Source: Phaeotremella fagi
Taxonomy: Eukaryota; Basidiomycota; Tremellomycetes; Tremellales; Phaeotremellaceae
DNA length: 64,000 nucleotides
Reading direction: 5' to 3'
Assembly: GCA_001599715.1 (NCBI GenBank)
Contig: BCHU01000011.1
Location: forward strand, 558,001 to 622,000
Position 1 is the first letter of the stretch; the number at the start of each line of letters is the position of its first letter. Shown here in pieces: positions 1 through 9,292 of this stretch. Under the pieces are notes generated by a model. The model searched no databases, was not told the DNA's origin, and worked only from the letters and a program-made list of their open reading frames with translations. Both the position numbers and the translations under genes were made by a program.

Positions 1-509
1 GCTGAGAAATGGGGTGTCTCAATCGAATCGATCTTACTCAAAGATATCAACTTCTCAGTTGAACTTCAACAAAGTTTATCATCAGCCGCTACTCAAAAGA
101 GAATCGGTGAAAGTAAAGTTATCGCCGCTCGTGCTGAAGTTGACGCTGCTAAACTTATGAGACAAGGTGAGTTTCCAAATTTCTCTTACCATACAGAAGA
201 CGAAACTGACATCCCCCTAGCTGCCGATGTAAGCCCCTATCAAAACACACGAGAATTCCTTACTGACCCCAACAGATCCTCGCCTCCCCAGCAGCCATGC
301 AAATCAGACAACTCGAAGCCCTCCAAAACATGGCTCGTAACGCTGGCAGTAAAGTCGTCTTCGTACCCATGAACTTGGCAGGTATGGGAGCTTCAGGTTT
401 AGGTGACGCGGTCAACCAACAAATGGCAGCTTCAGCCATCGAAGGAAGTGGTAGTGGATCCAACACTGCTTCTAACGCTGGTTTGATCAGTGCCATGGCC
501 AACGTTTAG
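1..509 (+). CDS. Stomatin-like SPFH/band-7 protein, C-terminal part (5' end outside window)
   Basis: This is the 3' part of a membrane-scaffold protein of the stomatin/slipin family. The frame is open from base 1 and runs through a segment typical of the end of the SPFH domain (SVELQQSLSSAATQKRIGES, then VIAARAEVDAAKLMRQ). Exon 1 ends at 166. An 8-nt micro-exon (221-228) and the exon from 276 complete the family motif AADILASPAAMQIRQLEAL; without the micro-exon the SPAA motif cannot be read in frame. The tail is Gly/Ser/Asn-rich and ends at the TAG at 507-509. Family members oligomerise on cholesterol-rich membranes or in mitochondria. The compartment cannot be judged here because the N-terminal hairpin is missing. 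Confidence 0.88.
221..228 (+). other. 8-nt micro-exon in the stomatin-like gene
   Basis: CTGCCGAT lies between a CCCCTAG acceptor and a GTAAGC donor. The flanking introns are 167-220 and 229-275. Including it gives A-A-D and joins the two larger exons in frame through the conserved SPFH-family A(S/A)D-x-(I/L)-xx-SPAA stretch. It is inferred from reading frame and family conservation only. Confidence 0.75.
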
Positions 510-1215
510 GTTTTGAAGTTGACTTGCTTGGGGATTGGGGTGGAGCTTGTACGATAATAGGAAGTTCGGTATCTTTTGATTGGATTTTCAGTTTTCATTC
601 CAAATTATGTGGTTTTACCACCTTTTGTTTCTTTGTTTATAATTTATAATAATCGTAAATCTCTTTTTTGAATAATAATATGTAGCCAGATTGAATCCCT
701 ACTTTACATTGGCAATTCGCAGTTTACAGCTTTCATCGATATCGAAAGTGGACACACAGGGTGAAGTGAGGTGCGGGGGTATCAAACTTGCTCATGCATA
801 AAATTCAAGTAAAAATTAAAATGAAAAGAGAAGAGCAAAAATGATGAGAAAAACGAAACGAAAACAGAAATAATCCTTTCAACAATCCGATTGTTTATTT
901 TTTAAAACGTAATTTAATCTAAAAATGAATTTGAATCTCCTTGGAAATTGGAGAAGGAGTACTTTTAACTTAATATTTTAATGAGAAGAAAATGCCAAAT
1001 TGAGTTTTTGGGGGTTTGAAAAATTGGAAGGACAGTGATAACATAGCAATAAAATTAATGAATGAATGATTTGGTCTATAAGGTACTTTGAATTTTTTTT
1101 ATCGAAAGGTTTCGGTTTCGTTTTTAGTTTTTGATTTCGATTGTTGATTTGTCGAGGATTTGTATCCTATCCGCCTTACTCCCTCTTTTTGCAGTGTATC
1201 AAAATTGAATCCCTT
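510..1215. other. Convergent intergenic region
   Basis: This is A/T-rich sequence between the 3' ends of the stomatin-like gene (+) and the NRG1-like gene (-). I see no ORF, RNA gene or repeat. It presumably holds both 3' UTRs; AATAAT/AATAAA-like strings occur near 650-680 and 1048. Confidence 0.5.
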
Positions 1216-2863
1216 TTACGATTGATGAAGGGCTACAATTTCAGTTAGTTCCATCACACACAAGAACCCGGGACCCAGGTGTTTGAACACCACCACTCAC
1301 GTTTCGAAGTTGAACCGTCAGATCCGCCGTTACCTGAACCATCTTCTGACAAACTACTAACACTCTCTCTATGACCCAACTGACTTTGTCTATTCTGTTG
1401 AGGCGGTTGCTGTTGCTGTTGTTGATGACTGATCGGTTGTTGAGGTGTCCCATAAGAATATGGCATATGATGAGGTTGTTGATATCCACCGTATCCTTGA
1501 ACCTGTTGTATATTCTGACGACCGGTTGACATATTCGCTGGATCTAAAACACCAGCTGCGATCATGTCAGCTTGATGGGGTGGGGTTAATCGTCGTCTTG
1601 AAGGTGAATGACCTCGGTGGGATTGACGAGAATATCTCATATCCTCACCGTGTCTGATGTCTTCGTGAGATTGGGAGAGTGGGGTGGAAGTGTTGGTACG
1701 TGGTGGATAACCCCCGTTCATTGGATTCTGACCTCCATAACCAGGTGTCATGACTCCATAGGAACCTTCTCTCGAATGATTAGGGAATCCAGTTTGAACA
1801 GGTGAATATCCCATGTGTTGTTGTCCATGATCGTTAGCTAAACTTGGTGAATAAAGTCCATGGTGTGGATGAGGCGCCGCTCCATATGGCGAAGACATGG
1901 CTCCAGACGGTGCGTATCGATATTGTTGAGATTGATGCATACCACCTTGGTAGTAATTGGGTTGGGAGAATTGTTGATTGAAATAAGGTTGATGGTGGGA
2001 TGGCATTGAACCAACTGATGAATGACCTGATGAATGGCCATTCACAGGGGAAGGCACTCTACTAGATGCTCCTGAAGGTGGTTGAACTCCCGGAGCAGAC
2101 GGTAAGGGATAAGGAGCATAAGCTCCAGGTTGATGGGGATCAAACATGTATCCAGCGTATGGTCCTGGTCCTTGACTCGTTGGTGTTTGATAAGGAGACT
2201 GGTTATGCACGGCGCTGACCGCAGATCCAGAGGATGGTGTACCAACATTAGATGATTTCGATTTTCGAGGTGCACGTGAAGAAGATGATTTTATACCCGC
2301 AGCTTCCATCGCTGCTGCTACCGCTGCTCTTGCTGCTGAACCAGATCCACGTCTCAAAGTAGGTGATAAATGGGTACGGTAACTGGTATATCGTCAGCTA
2401 GGTCATATCGACCGAAGAAGAATCCAACTCACTGTTGCTGTAAATTATCCTGACGACTTGTTCTCGTCTCACAACCTGGGAAAGGACATTTGAAAGCTTT
2501 AACACCGGTATGGATACGTTGATGTCTTTGTAAATGACCACCAGTCGTGAAACCCCTTTGACAAACTGGACAACTATGAGGTTTACTCTTCAAATCACCC
2601 ATACTCCCATTCTTCCCGTTCACAGAATCATGAAGAGGTGAATCTTGATTCACACCTGAATCTCCAGAGAACGAACGTGACGATTGAGCTGAATCGGGAT
2701 GATGGACGGAATTCATGTGAGAAGGGGTTGAGGTTAAAGGTGTTGATTGATATGCCGATTGGAGGTGGCTGCCTTGAGTGGGAGATGTTTGGGTTGACAT
2801 TTTTTTCGAGCTGATTTCCCTTTTGGTCAGTAAATGGTTTTCGTTTAATTGGGATAGAGCCAT
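1216..2863 (-). CDS. NRG1: NRG1-type C2H2 zinc-finger transcriptional repressor
   Basis: This is a nuclear DNA-binding repressor of the Nrg1/Mig type. Exon 1 (2863 to about 2443) starts MALSQLNENHLL and holds finger 1, with motif SCPVCQRGFTTGGHLQRHQR. It continues into finger 2, CPFPGCETRTSRQDNLQQ, whose first zinc-binding His is split by an intron. After splicing the reading is QQHYRTHLSPTLRRG, completing C-x4-C-x12-H-x3-H. The rest is a long disordered region rich in Ser, Pro, Gln, Tyr, His and Gly with poly-Gln (about 1400-1420). The uninterrupted frame ends near 1254. A GTGAGT donor, CTAAC branch and TGTAG acceptor suggest a last small exon ending with TAA at 1216. In yeasts this family represses filamentation, capsule and glucose-repressed genes. 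The gene assignment rests on the finger sequence and the SRQDNLQQHYR-HLSP signature. Confidence 0.82.
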
Positions 2864-5800
2864 TTTGAACTCACTCGGTGAATTCCAATGTGGATGTAGA
2901 AATCGAAGATGGATTTTCGTTTGGTTTCAACGTTTCGGATTCTTCAACTTTGACTTCTTTTTCTGTTTTGATTATCGATCTATGTGGAGAACATGACAAA
3001 GAACCAGGAGATATCATTGTACAGGACGGTTAAAATTCAAGATGACAAGAAAATCATTTAGTTGGATAAGGATGTAAAAGAAAAACAGAAAAACAATTTA
3101 TGATTGATGAGATGAACGGGGGTTGAGGATCAAGTAGTCGAGACGGGATCAAAATTTCGGGGAGGGGACCGTTGGTTGGTTGAGAGTGAGAAATGAATGG
3201 TTATGTATAGACGAGTGCGAGGGTGAGAGAGGATCAACGTAGTGAAATGAAGGTGATGATTTGGTAGAAAGTTGGTAGAAAGAAAGAGTGGGAAATAAGC
3301 GAGATGGTAAATAATTTGAATTAAACCCGTAGCGTAGCGTGTAATCGAGTTGAGGTCGTCAAGGATATAGTGTACAATTTCGATGTTGAATGAAAGGATG
3401 GTGATCAAACAAGGCACACCGTTACCAATGAATAAATAGTGTTGCGAGATGAGGAGGAGATGAAATGAAGGATAGACGATATTGTTGTGATCGAATGGGA
3501 GTAGAGAGAATGGGAGATAGAAACAATTTCGTCAGCGTCTGTTCAGAATTACTATTTCGAGACAATATAAAGGAGTCAATCGAAAGGACCTCTTGAGATC
3601 TGCAGGCGCAGGAGGTGACCATGATGACCAATGACCTATGGTCCATCTCCAACATCCAACATCCACTTTCACTAACCAACGAGACAGAGAGAAGAAAAGA
3701 AAACCAAATCTGCCACCCATCGATTCGGAGCAAAGCTCCACCCAAACACCTACATCTACTGCGGAGACCAAGAATCGAACGTAACGATGAAAAGCAAAAG
3801 CCAGACACGAAATCCTACACCATCCCAATAATGATTCCAAAAATATTGGTGAGATAGATGTGATGTACGAAGTGTACTTTTGACCGTGCTCTTCAGGTCC
3901 CAGCTAAGGGATGAAACCCCTTAGATAAAGATTGACTTTTTTCGATATATTTATGGATTTCCAAACGTAGGGAAACTTCAAATAGGGATAACAGGAAGGT
4001 GATGAAAGATAAGATAAACCCATGCAATCCAGTGATCGACCATTCCTCCTGAGACAACTGGTGTATTTCCCCAACGTAAAAATCCAAGAAAACACGTCCA
4101 ACTCCACAGAAAAAGTAAGAAAAACAGGACTCACGATAGATAATTTAGTTTTTCCAAATGTTCACCTTATATCACAAACTATTTTCTATATACAGGTTAA
4201 CGTCCAGCACCAAAGAGATCGTCCTCACGACAAGTTGAAAGTGAAATGTTAGGTTATGTCTATTGAAGTAAATTGTCGAAGATAACTGAGCGTTGAATCT
4301 ATCTACAAACTTGATTACACCACCAGAATCGATATTGGTAAGAATTAATCTTTGGAGTCCAAAAACTCGAAACGTAGGGTTTTTGACAGGGTTTAGAACG
4401 AGGAAACGAGGGAAGGGAAAATGGGGGGTCACTGTTACTATAACTTTTAAAGTGAGAGTGTACAGTAGAAACAAGGGTTAGGTACAAGAGAACTTACTTA
4501 ACCTTTCAGACGGTGAGTGGGCAAGGTATCGATGACGGGCGATGCAAAAATAAAATATATAAAAAACTTAGACCCGTTTGTACCAAGGGTGAGACGATGC
4601 ATCTTCCTCAGCTCGTACGCTTGGTCTGTAGGGATAAAAAGAATAACCCTCAGACTTTACCCTTGAAATTGATTTTCCCAACATAACATAATTTAAAGAA
4701 TCATCTGGTTGGCGCCCGCAGCCACGACTTAATTTATATCTCCCGATTAAACCCTTTAAATTGAACACACCGCGTGGGTCTAATGTCAATCTTTAGGCAT
4801 AAACCCCAAGGGAGATGGGAGAAATAGCCAATTTCTTTCCCTTTTCCCTATTCGGGGCGTTCGCTGGAACGCTAGGGAAAAGAGTGATGAGAAGCCGATG
4901 GTTTGTTTAAAGTTGGGATTTTGACAAATCATGTTCGAGATATCTTTTTCAAAAGAAATGAGACATCCAAGTTCTACCGACACACCGAGACAGACTTGAT
5001 AGCGACACAGCCAGAGCTCGCTTGTTCTCGCTCTCGCTCTTGCTTCTTGCTCGTCGCGTTTTTCAAAGCAAAGCATTCAATCCAAACGAAAAAATCTATT
5101 CACACGGGAGAGAGTGAGCTCGCTCGCTCACCGCTAAATACGGACCATAACTCGGTCATCGCAAGACCTTATTCCGAAACTCTTAGCAATGAGCTCTCGG
5201 CCGTTAGGATCCAGTTGATATACATCGACTGTACAGGTCTCATTTCTCGTTGATAAGAATGTTTGTGTTAGACGGTTGCGGATCATATCGAAGTTCTATC
5301 TGGCATCCTGTCGGGAAATTTCAAGACATGGGTTTTTTCCGTTGGGATCATCAATCTTCTTCCCCGGCGGTCTCAACCTTTTTATCTGCACGTTTAATAC
5401 AAGTATGATATCAGAATTTGCGAATCGCGACAACACGATTATTTTATCTGATGGATATCTTGATACTTGGCTGTAGAATTGCTAAGAAGTCAGATCTTGG
5501 TAATTGACTACGTCTTTCGAAATCCTCTTTAGACCGCTCGTCAACTCTTCAAAAATCTTTGCTTTTTATCCCTCAGGCCACTCTGCAAGATTCGGCAAAA
5601 TCATGAAAGACCGAGTTAACAAATGCAGTATTGGCTGAAGATTGAATTATCAGGAGTAACACACCAAAAAAACGGATGTTTAAATACGTGTAGTAATTCC
5701 AAGATAGATCATATCCTTTCATATCTATATCAGTGATATCGTGGTCTTCCTACGTTTTACCTTTCATCACATTCTCGGGTGGAAGGCACGGTTGAAAAGA

Positions 5801-5948
5801 TATGTGAACACCCTCAGTTTTATGGTAATTATGTTCCCTTCTTCATCTTTCGCCACCAAGACTTCCAGCTCCAAACTAGCTTTTTCTTCAGACGAAATCC
5901 CAAATATCAATATGTCCAACATGGCAAGTAGCTCCAACCGTTCGCCAA
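2864..5948. other. Gene-poor region upstream of the NRG1-like gene
   Basis: About 3 kb holds no gene I can support. Several open frames of 60-130 codons occur on both strands, but they overlap each other, have no recognisable domains and look like chance. The stretch likely contains the 5' leader and promoter of the NRG1-like gene. A Ser/Leu-codon-like (CTCGCT)n pyrimidine track lies near 5020-5045 and an inverted repeat at 5114-5131. I see no tRNA A/B boxes and no LTR ends. Confidence 0.45.
5114..5131. repeat. Short inverted repeat GTGAGC...GCTCAC
   Basis: Six-base arms at 5114-5119 and 5126-5131 flank a CGCTC-rich loop, inside a (CTCG)-rich patch of the gene-poor region. It is too short to imply a function. 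Confidence 0.4.
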
Positions 5949-6389
5949 ATGGTACTCTCATCCTCCAGTCACTTGTTGTTTGGGTATCTCAATAACCCAA
6001 TGACCTGGACTAAAAAGAGTAGAGACGAATACTTGGCTTCGTTCTGTCCAGACAACCACAAAACCCGAATCCCAGATATTCTCAAACTTCCAGTCACCTC
6101 AGACAGAAGCGAGAACCCCATCATCAACACGATCGACAAAGAGTTTTTCTATTCTCTCCGAGATAGAATCGAGTCAAGAGTCTCCAGCAAAGAGCAAAAT
6201 CAAGCAATCTACGATGTCGATAAATTTGTTGAAGAAGAGATTCCTTATTTGGTCGCTACAACAGTCTACAAACTATCTTGTGAAATCGAAGAAGAAAGAA
6301 AGAGTCCGTTGACGTTTGTTTCAACTACTATTAATCTCCCATTCACTCGTGATGTTTGTGTTGTTTGGGCTCAACGTGAGAAGAAATAA
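5949..6389 (+). CDS. Small orphan protein, first member of a tandem paralog pair
   Basis: I do not recognise this 146-residue protein. Its first half aligns with the next gene: YLNNPMTWTKKSRDEYLASF against YLTNPDEWTEESKKEYLSSF, then (I/M)PD(I/L)(L/V)KLP and TID(K/R)EFF. The copy chosen here starts at the internal ATG at 5949. DNA similarity to the paralog extends further upstream, from an ATGGCA at about 5921, but there the frame is shifted (two bases fewer between that ATG and the shared ACCGTTCGCCAAAT). Either translation starts internally or the N-terminus is broken. The C-terminal half (DVDKFVEEEIPYLVATTVYK onward) has no match in the window. It lies just upstream of a tandem coiled-coil pair, in a lineage-specific island. 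Confidence 0.5.
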   Translation: MVLSSSSHLLFGYLNNPMTWTKKSRDEYLASFCPDNHKTRIPDILKLPVTSDRSENPIINTIDKEFFYSLRDRIESRVSSKEQNQAIYDVDKFVEEEIPYLVATTVYKLSCEIEEERKSPLTFVSTTINLPFTRDVCVVWAQREKK

Positions 6390-6846
6390 TCTCTGTAGTC
6401 TTTCACAGTCCGTAAATCTAAGTACCTACAGTATGTTCAAGTAGGTAATGTTTGTTGGTATGAATCGAATTGAGAACAATTGAGAATTTTTGTCATCCAT
6501 AAGAATACAGTGTAGCGATCCACGACCATCATGGACCACTCCTTCAATTGCTCCAACCGTTGGCTGTAGAGAAGCCTGGCTGAATACTAACACATAAATT
6601 AGTGGCGCTGCAAAAGAAATCGTGCCACAAATGACATCTTTTGGTAATGACAAAAGATAACGAACAAAAGGTAACGCTCTACCTTTCAACACGACTCCAC
6701 AAGACTTCTCGTAGGTAGAAGGCAACCCGGCAAATAAGTGGGATTTATTTGAATTCCACGACTCTCCCTCTCGTCTTTCTTTCTTTTGCCACCAACAACC
6801 CATTATTCACTTTAATCTCGAGTGTTAATCTTAGCAACAACTCAAT
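6390..6846. other. Intergenic region between small paralogs
   Basis: About 450 bases without a supported gene. A reverse-strand frame of about 125 codons (6426-6803) has no recognisable features and sits in the likely promoter of the second paralog. Confidence 0.35.
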
Positions 6847-7137
6847 ATGGCAGGTGTGAAACCTACCGTTCGCCAAATAGTATATTCCGGTACGACATCC
6901 TCATCTCTCGAATATCTTACCAATCCAGATGAATGGACAGAAGAAAGCAAGAAAGAATATTTGTCTTCTTTTCAACCACAACCAAAGCGAGCTCGCGTTC
7001 GTATGCCAGACTTAGTTAAACTCCCAATCTCCACAACAAACAACAAGGTTCACATGATCTACACTATCGATAGAGAATTTTTCTCGATGTTGGAGGTTGT
7101 AACTCATGAAAAACGTTTCAAAGTAAAGTCGCTGTAA
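6847..7137 (+). CDS. Small orphan protein, second tandem paralog, possibly frameshifted
   Basis: This short frame starts MAGVKPTVRQIVYSGTTSSS and ends after 96 residues. Residues about 22-80 match the preceding gene (EYLTNPDEWTEESKKEYLSS, MPDLVKLPIS, YTIDREFF). Downstream similarity stops abruptly at an A5 run (7109-7113). Just past it another frame stays open to a TGA at 7194-7196 and encodes a coherent-looking tail ending VQVASS. One base inserted in the A-run would join them. So this is either a truncated gene, a decaying duplicate or a sequencing indel. No function is assigned. Confidence 0.42.
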   Translation: MAGVKPTVRQIVYSGTTSSSLEYLTNPDEWTEESKKEYLSSFQPQPKRARVRMPDLVKLPISTTNNKVHMIYTIDREFFSMLEVVTHEKRFKVKSL

Positions 7138-7358
7138 CCGATGCTACTAAGCCTGCCGAGGAAGTTCTTCATACTGTACAAGTTGCGTCATCTTGAAACG
7201 TACTAAATTTCTGGATTTGCACTCAGTATTTGTACATCCTGTACCTTGTACGGGCTGAAAATAAATCGTTCGTACAGTTTGGACAGAACATCAAAAAGAT
7301 CTCATATCAAATGTGTATGTACAATGATGTAACTAAACCTTCAAAGATATTCTCGCCA

Positions 7359-9075
7359 TCATATTCTCGCCTTCGTTCCTTCTTCATCTCTAGCATATTG
7401 AAGGTCATTGGTACAGTCCCCATCGAGACGTTTCCACCATGTATCAGTCGGCTTATATTTCCTAGTTTCATTGATAACACTCTTGTACATCGCCTTCCAA
7501 TCCGAATATGTCTTGACATCGATTAAATCGGATTCAAAAGCAGTATCAGCTCTATATTTGATCCATGACATTGCGATCAAGCCATTTGAGACCTCGTTAA
7601 GAATAAATTCCTCAATCTTATATAAGACACTGGTAGTATCACCGTCTTTTTCGATCCAGTCTTCATACCAAGCCCAAGCCTTTTTCTCGTGTTCATTGAG
7701 ATCTTCGAATTTCAGAAATTTTGGATAATCTTTAAGATGTCCGAAGTTTGGTAAACCATGTTTCTCAGGTTCAAATGTGAGATCTTTGAACAGTTTCGGT
7801 TTTGAGGGGATTAGGGCAAGAGAATCTGATTGGTCGAGAGAATACGACCGCTGGGATGTTGGTCGAAATCGGCTTCGCCGAGAAGGTCCGTCTATAGATG
7901 GGGAAGGTAGAGAGAAAAATTGATTCCAAGAGGGTATGACTGGATCCTGATTTGGCAAATCGCCGGGTGACCCACGGATAGATGTCATAGCAGATTCAAA
8001 CCTGCGATCAACATTGGGATTTGATTGGGTAGTCAAATTAACTGGAGTCGTGATAGCTTTTCGGATTGGTTCTTTGGAGGCTTTACTGGAGTTGAGATCG
8101 ATACTCGGCGGTGGATGAAGGGCTATCGAAGCCGCCGCCTGCCTTGAATATCTCGTCGGAGTGTGTACAGCATCTTCAGAGTCTGTGTCGTTTGGATTGT
8201 GAGCAATTGGACCTTCTCGACCTCCTCGACCACGTTTACGACCTCTTCTGATTGATGTTCCGCCATCTCGTTCTGATCGTTCACGTTTAAGTTTTCTCCT
8301 TCGATTCAATTTATCCAAAGCTTCTTGCTGGATAGCCAACTCTTCTTCCAACTCCTGATCCCTTTCCTTCAAATTCTTCTCTTTCTCCAAAATTTCTCTT
8401 TCTCGCTTCTCTAAACCCTCCTGTCTACTTTGGACTTCGTCTTCCCATTCCTCCTCCCTACGTTTGAGTCGATCTTCCCATCCCTTAGCAAGTCGAAATC
8501 TTTGTTGATAATCCTCCAGTTCCTTTCGAGAATCCCTTAGTTGATCCTGAGAATCTTTCAACTGATGCTGAGAATTTCTCAATTGAGTTTCAAGTGCTTG
8601 GACTTGTTTCTGATTTTTCTCTTTCTCAAAAACTTCTTTTTCTCGCTTCTCTAAACCCTCCTGCCTACTCTGGACTTCACTTTCCCATTCTTCCTCCGTA
8701 CGTTTTAGTCGAGCTTCCCAATCCCCGGCAAGTCGAAACATTCGTTGATGATCCTCCAATTCTTTTCGAGAATCCATTAGTTGATCCTGAGAAGCTTTCA
8801 ACTGATCCTGAGAATCATTCAACTGAGTTTCAAGTGTTTGGACCTGTTTCTGAAGCTCAGCTTTTCGTTCTTGGCTGGCTTTTTCTGATTTTTTCAATTG
8901 ATATCGATTGAAGATTTTATTGAGACCATCAATGATCTCCATTTGGGAGGCAGGATCATCTTCAGATTCATTTAAGAGTAAGTTGACTTTGGATTGAATT
9001 TGTGTTTGTTGTTCTTTGGACTGGGACTGGGACTGGAGCTACGTCAAGAGCAGCCTTAGATGGGTGACTTACCAT
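7359..9075 (-). CDS. Orphan coiled-coil protein A with a novel C-terminal domain
   Basis: This is an unrecognised protein of roughly 560 residues. The first exon appears to be the ATG alone (9073-9075), followed by GTAAGT and an intron ending GACGTAG. The next exon begins LQSQSQSKEQQTQ and stays open to 7359. Order: Gln-rich start; coiled coil containing an exact-length 80-residue tandem duplication; basic patch (RRKLKRERSERDGG, then RRGRKRGRGG), likely nuclear; Ser/Pro-rich disordered middle; C-terminal globular domain of about 105 residues. That last domain has KDYPKFLKFEDLNEHEKKAW, YEDWI, LIAMSWIKYRAD, KTYSDWKAMYKS and WWKRL. It is shared with the next gene upstream (protein B). Aromatic-rich spacing suggests a folded domain, but I know no family with this signature. 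Confidence 0.72.
8367..8846 (-). repeat. 240-nt tandem duplication (2 x 80 codons) in coiled-coil gene A
   Basis: Unit 1 (8846-8607) and unit 2 (8606-8367) both encode 80 residues with no gaps. They begin QVQ(T/A)LETQL and end with KEKNxK. Shared blocks include DSRKELED and SEVQSRQEGLEKRE versus DEVQSRQEGLEKRE. The similarity is also obvious in DNA, for example the repeated TCTCGCTTCTCTAAACCCTC. The duplication looks recent. Confidence 0.85.
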
Positions 9076-9292
9076 AATTGGGATGATTGGATGATGTAGA
9101 AAAGATCAAAACGTTTTTGATTTGATTTTGATGGCAAGCCAATGCTCAAGGTCCAAGTGGCAGATATGAAACACGAGTCCAAACATGGCACAATCTTTGA
9201 TCCTTGTAAACTGGTGCATTTCATGTTGGTAACGATTGAGCTCTGATGATACGTATCCGTAATCTGTGAAGCAGCATTTAATTCCCATGGTC

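Noticed and set aside
3422..3840. Overlapping reverse-strand frames of 128 and 102 codons upstream of the NRG1-like gene
   Set aside because: They overlap in different frames, start with Cys/Ser/Leu-rich chance-like sequence, show no domain, and lie in the expected promoter/leader.
4903..5253. Forward frame of 116 codons in the gene-poor region
   Set aside because: Low-complexity CTCG-derived composition (Arg/Ser/Cys), no Kozak or intron logic and no motif.
4560..5560. Possible transposon remnant suggested by lack of genes and short inverted repeats
   Set aside because: No transposase or reverse-transcriptase motifs, no terminal repeats and no target-site duplication could be found.
6426..6803. 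Reverse-strand frame of 125 codons between the small paralogs
   Set aside because: No recognisable features and it would occupy the whole promoter of the second paralog.
8594..8911. Forward frame of 105 codons over coiled-coil gene A
   Set aside because: Antisense of the 80-codon duplication, with no independent support.
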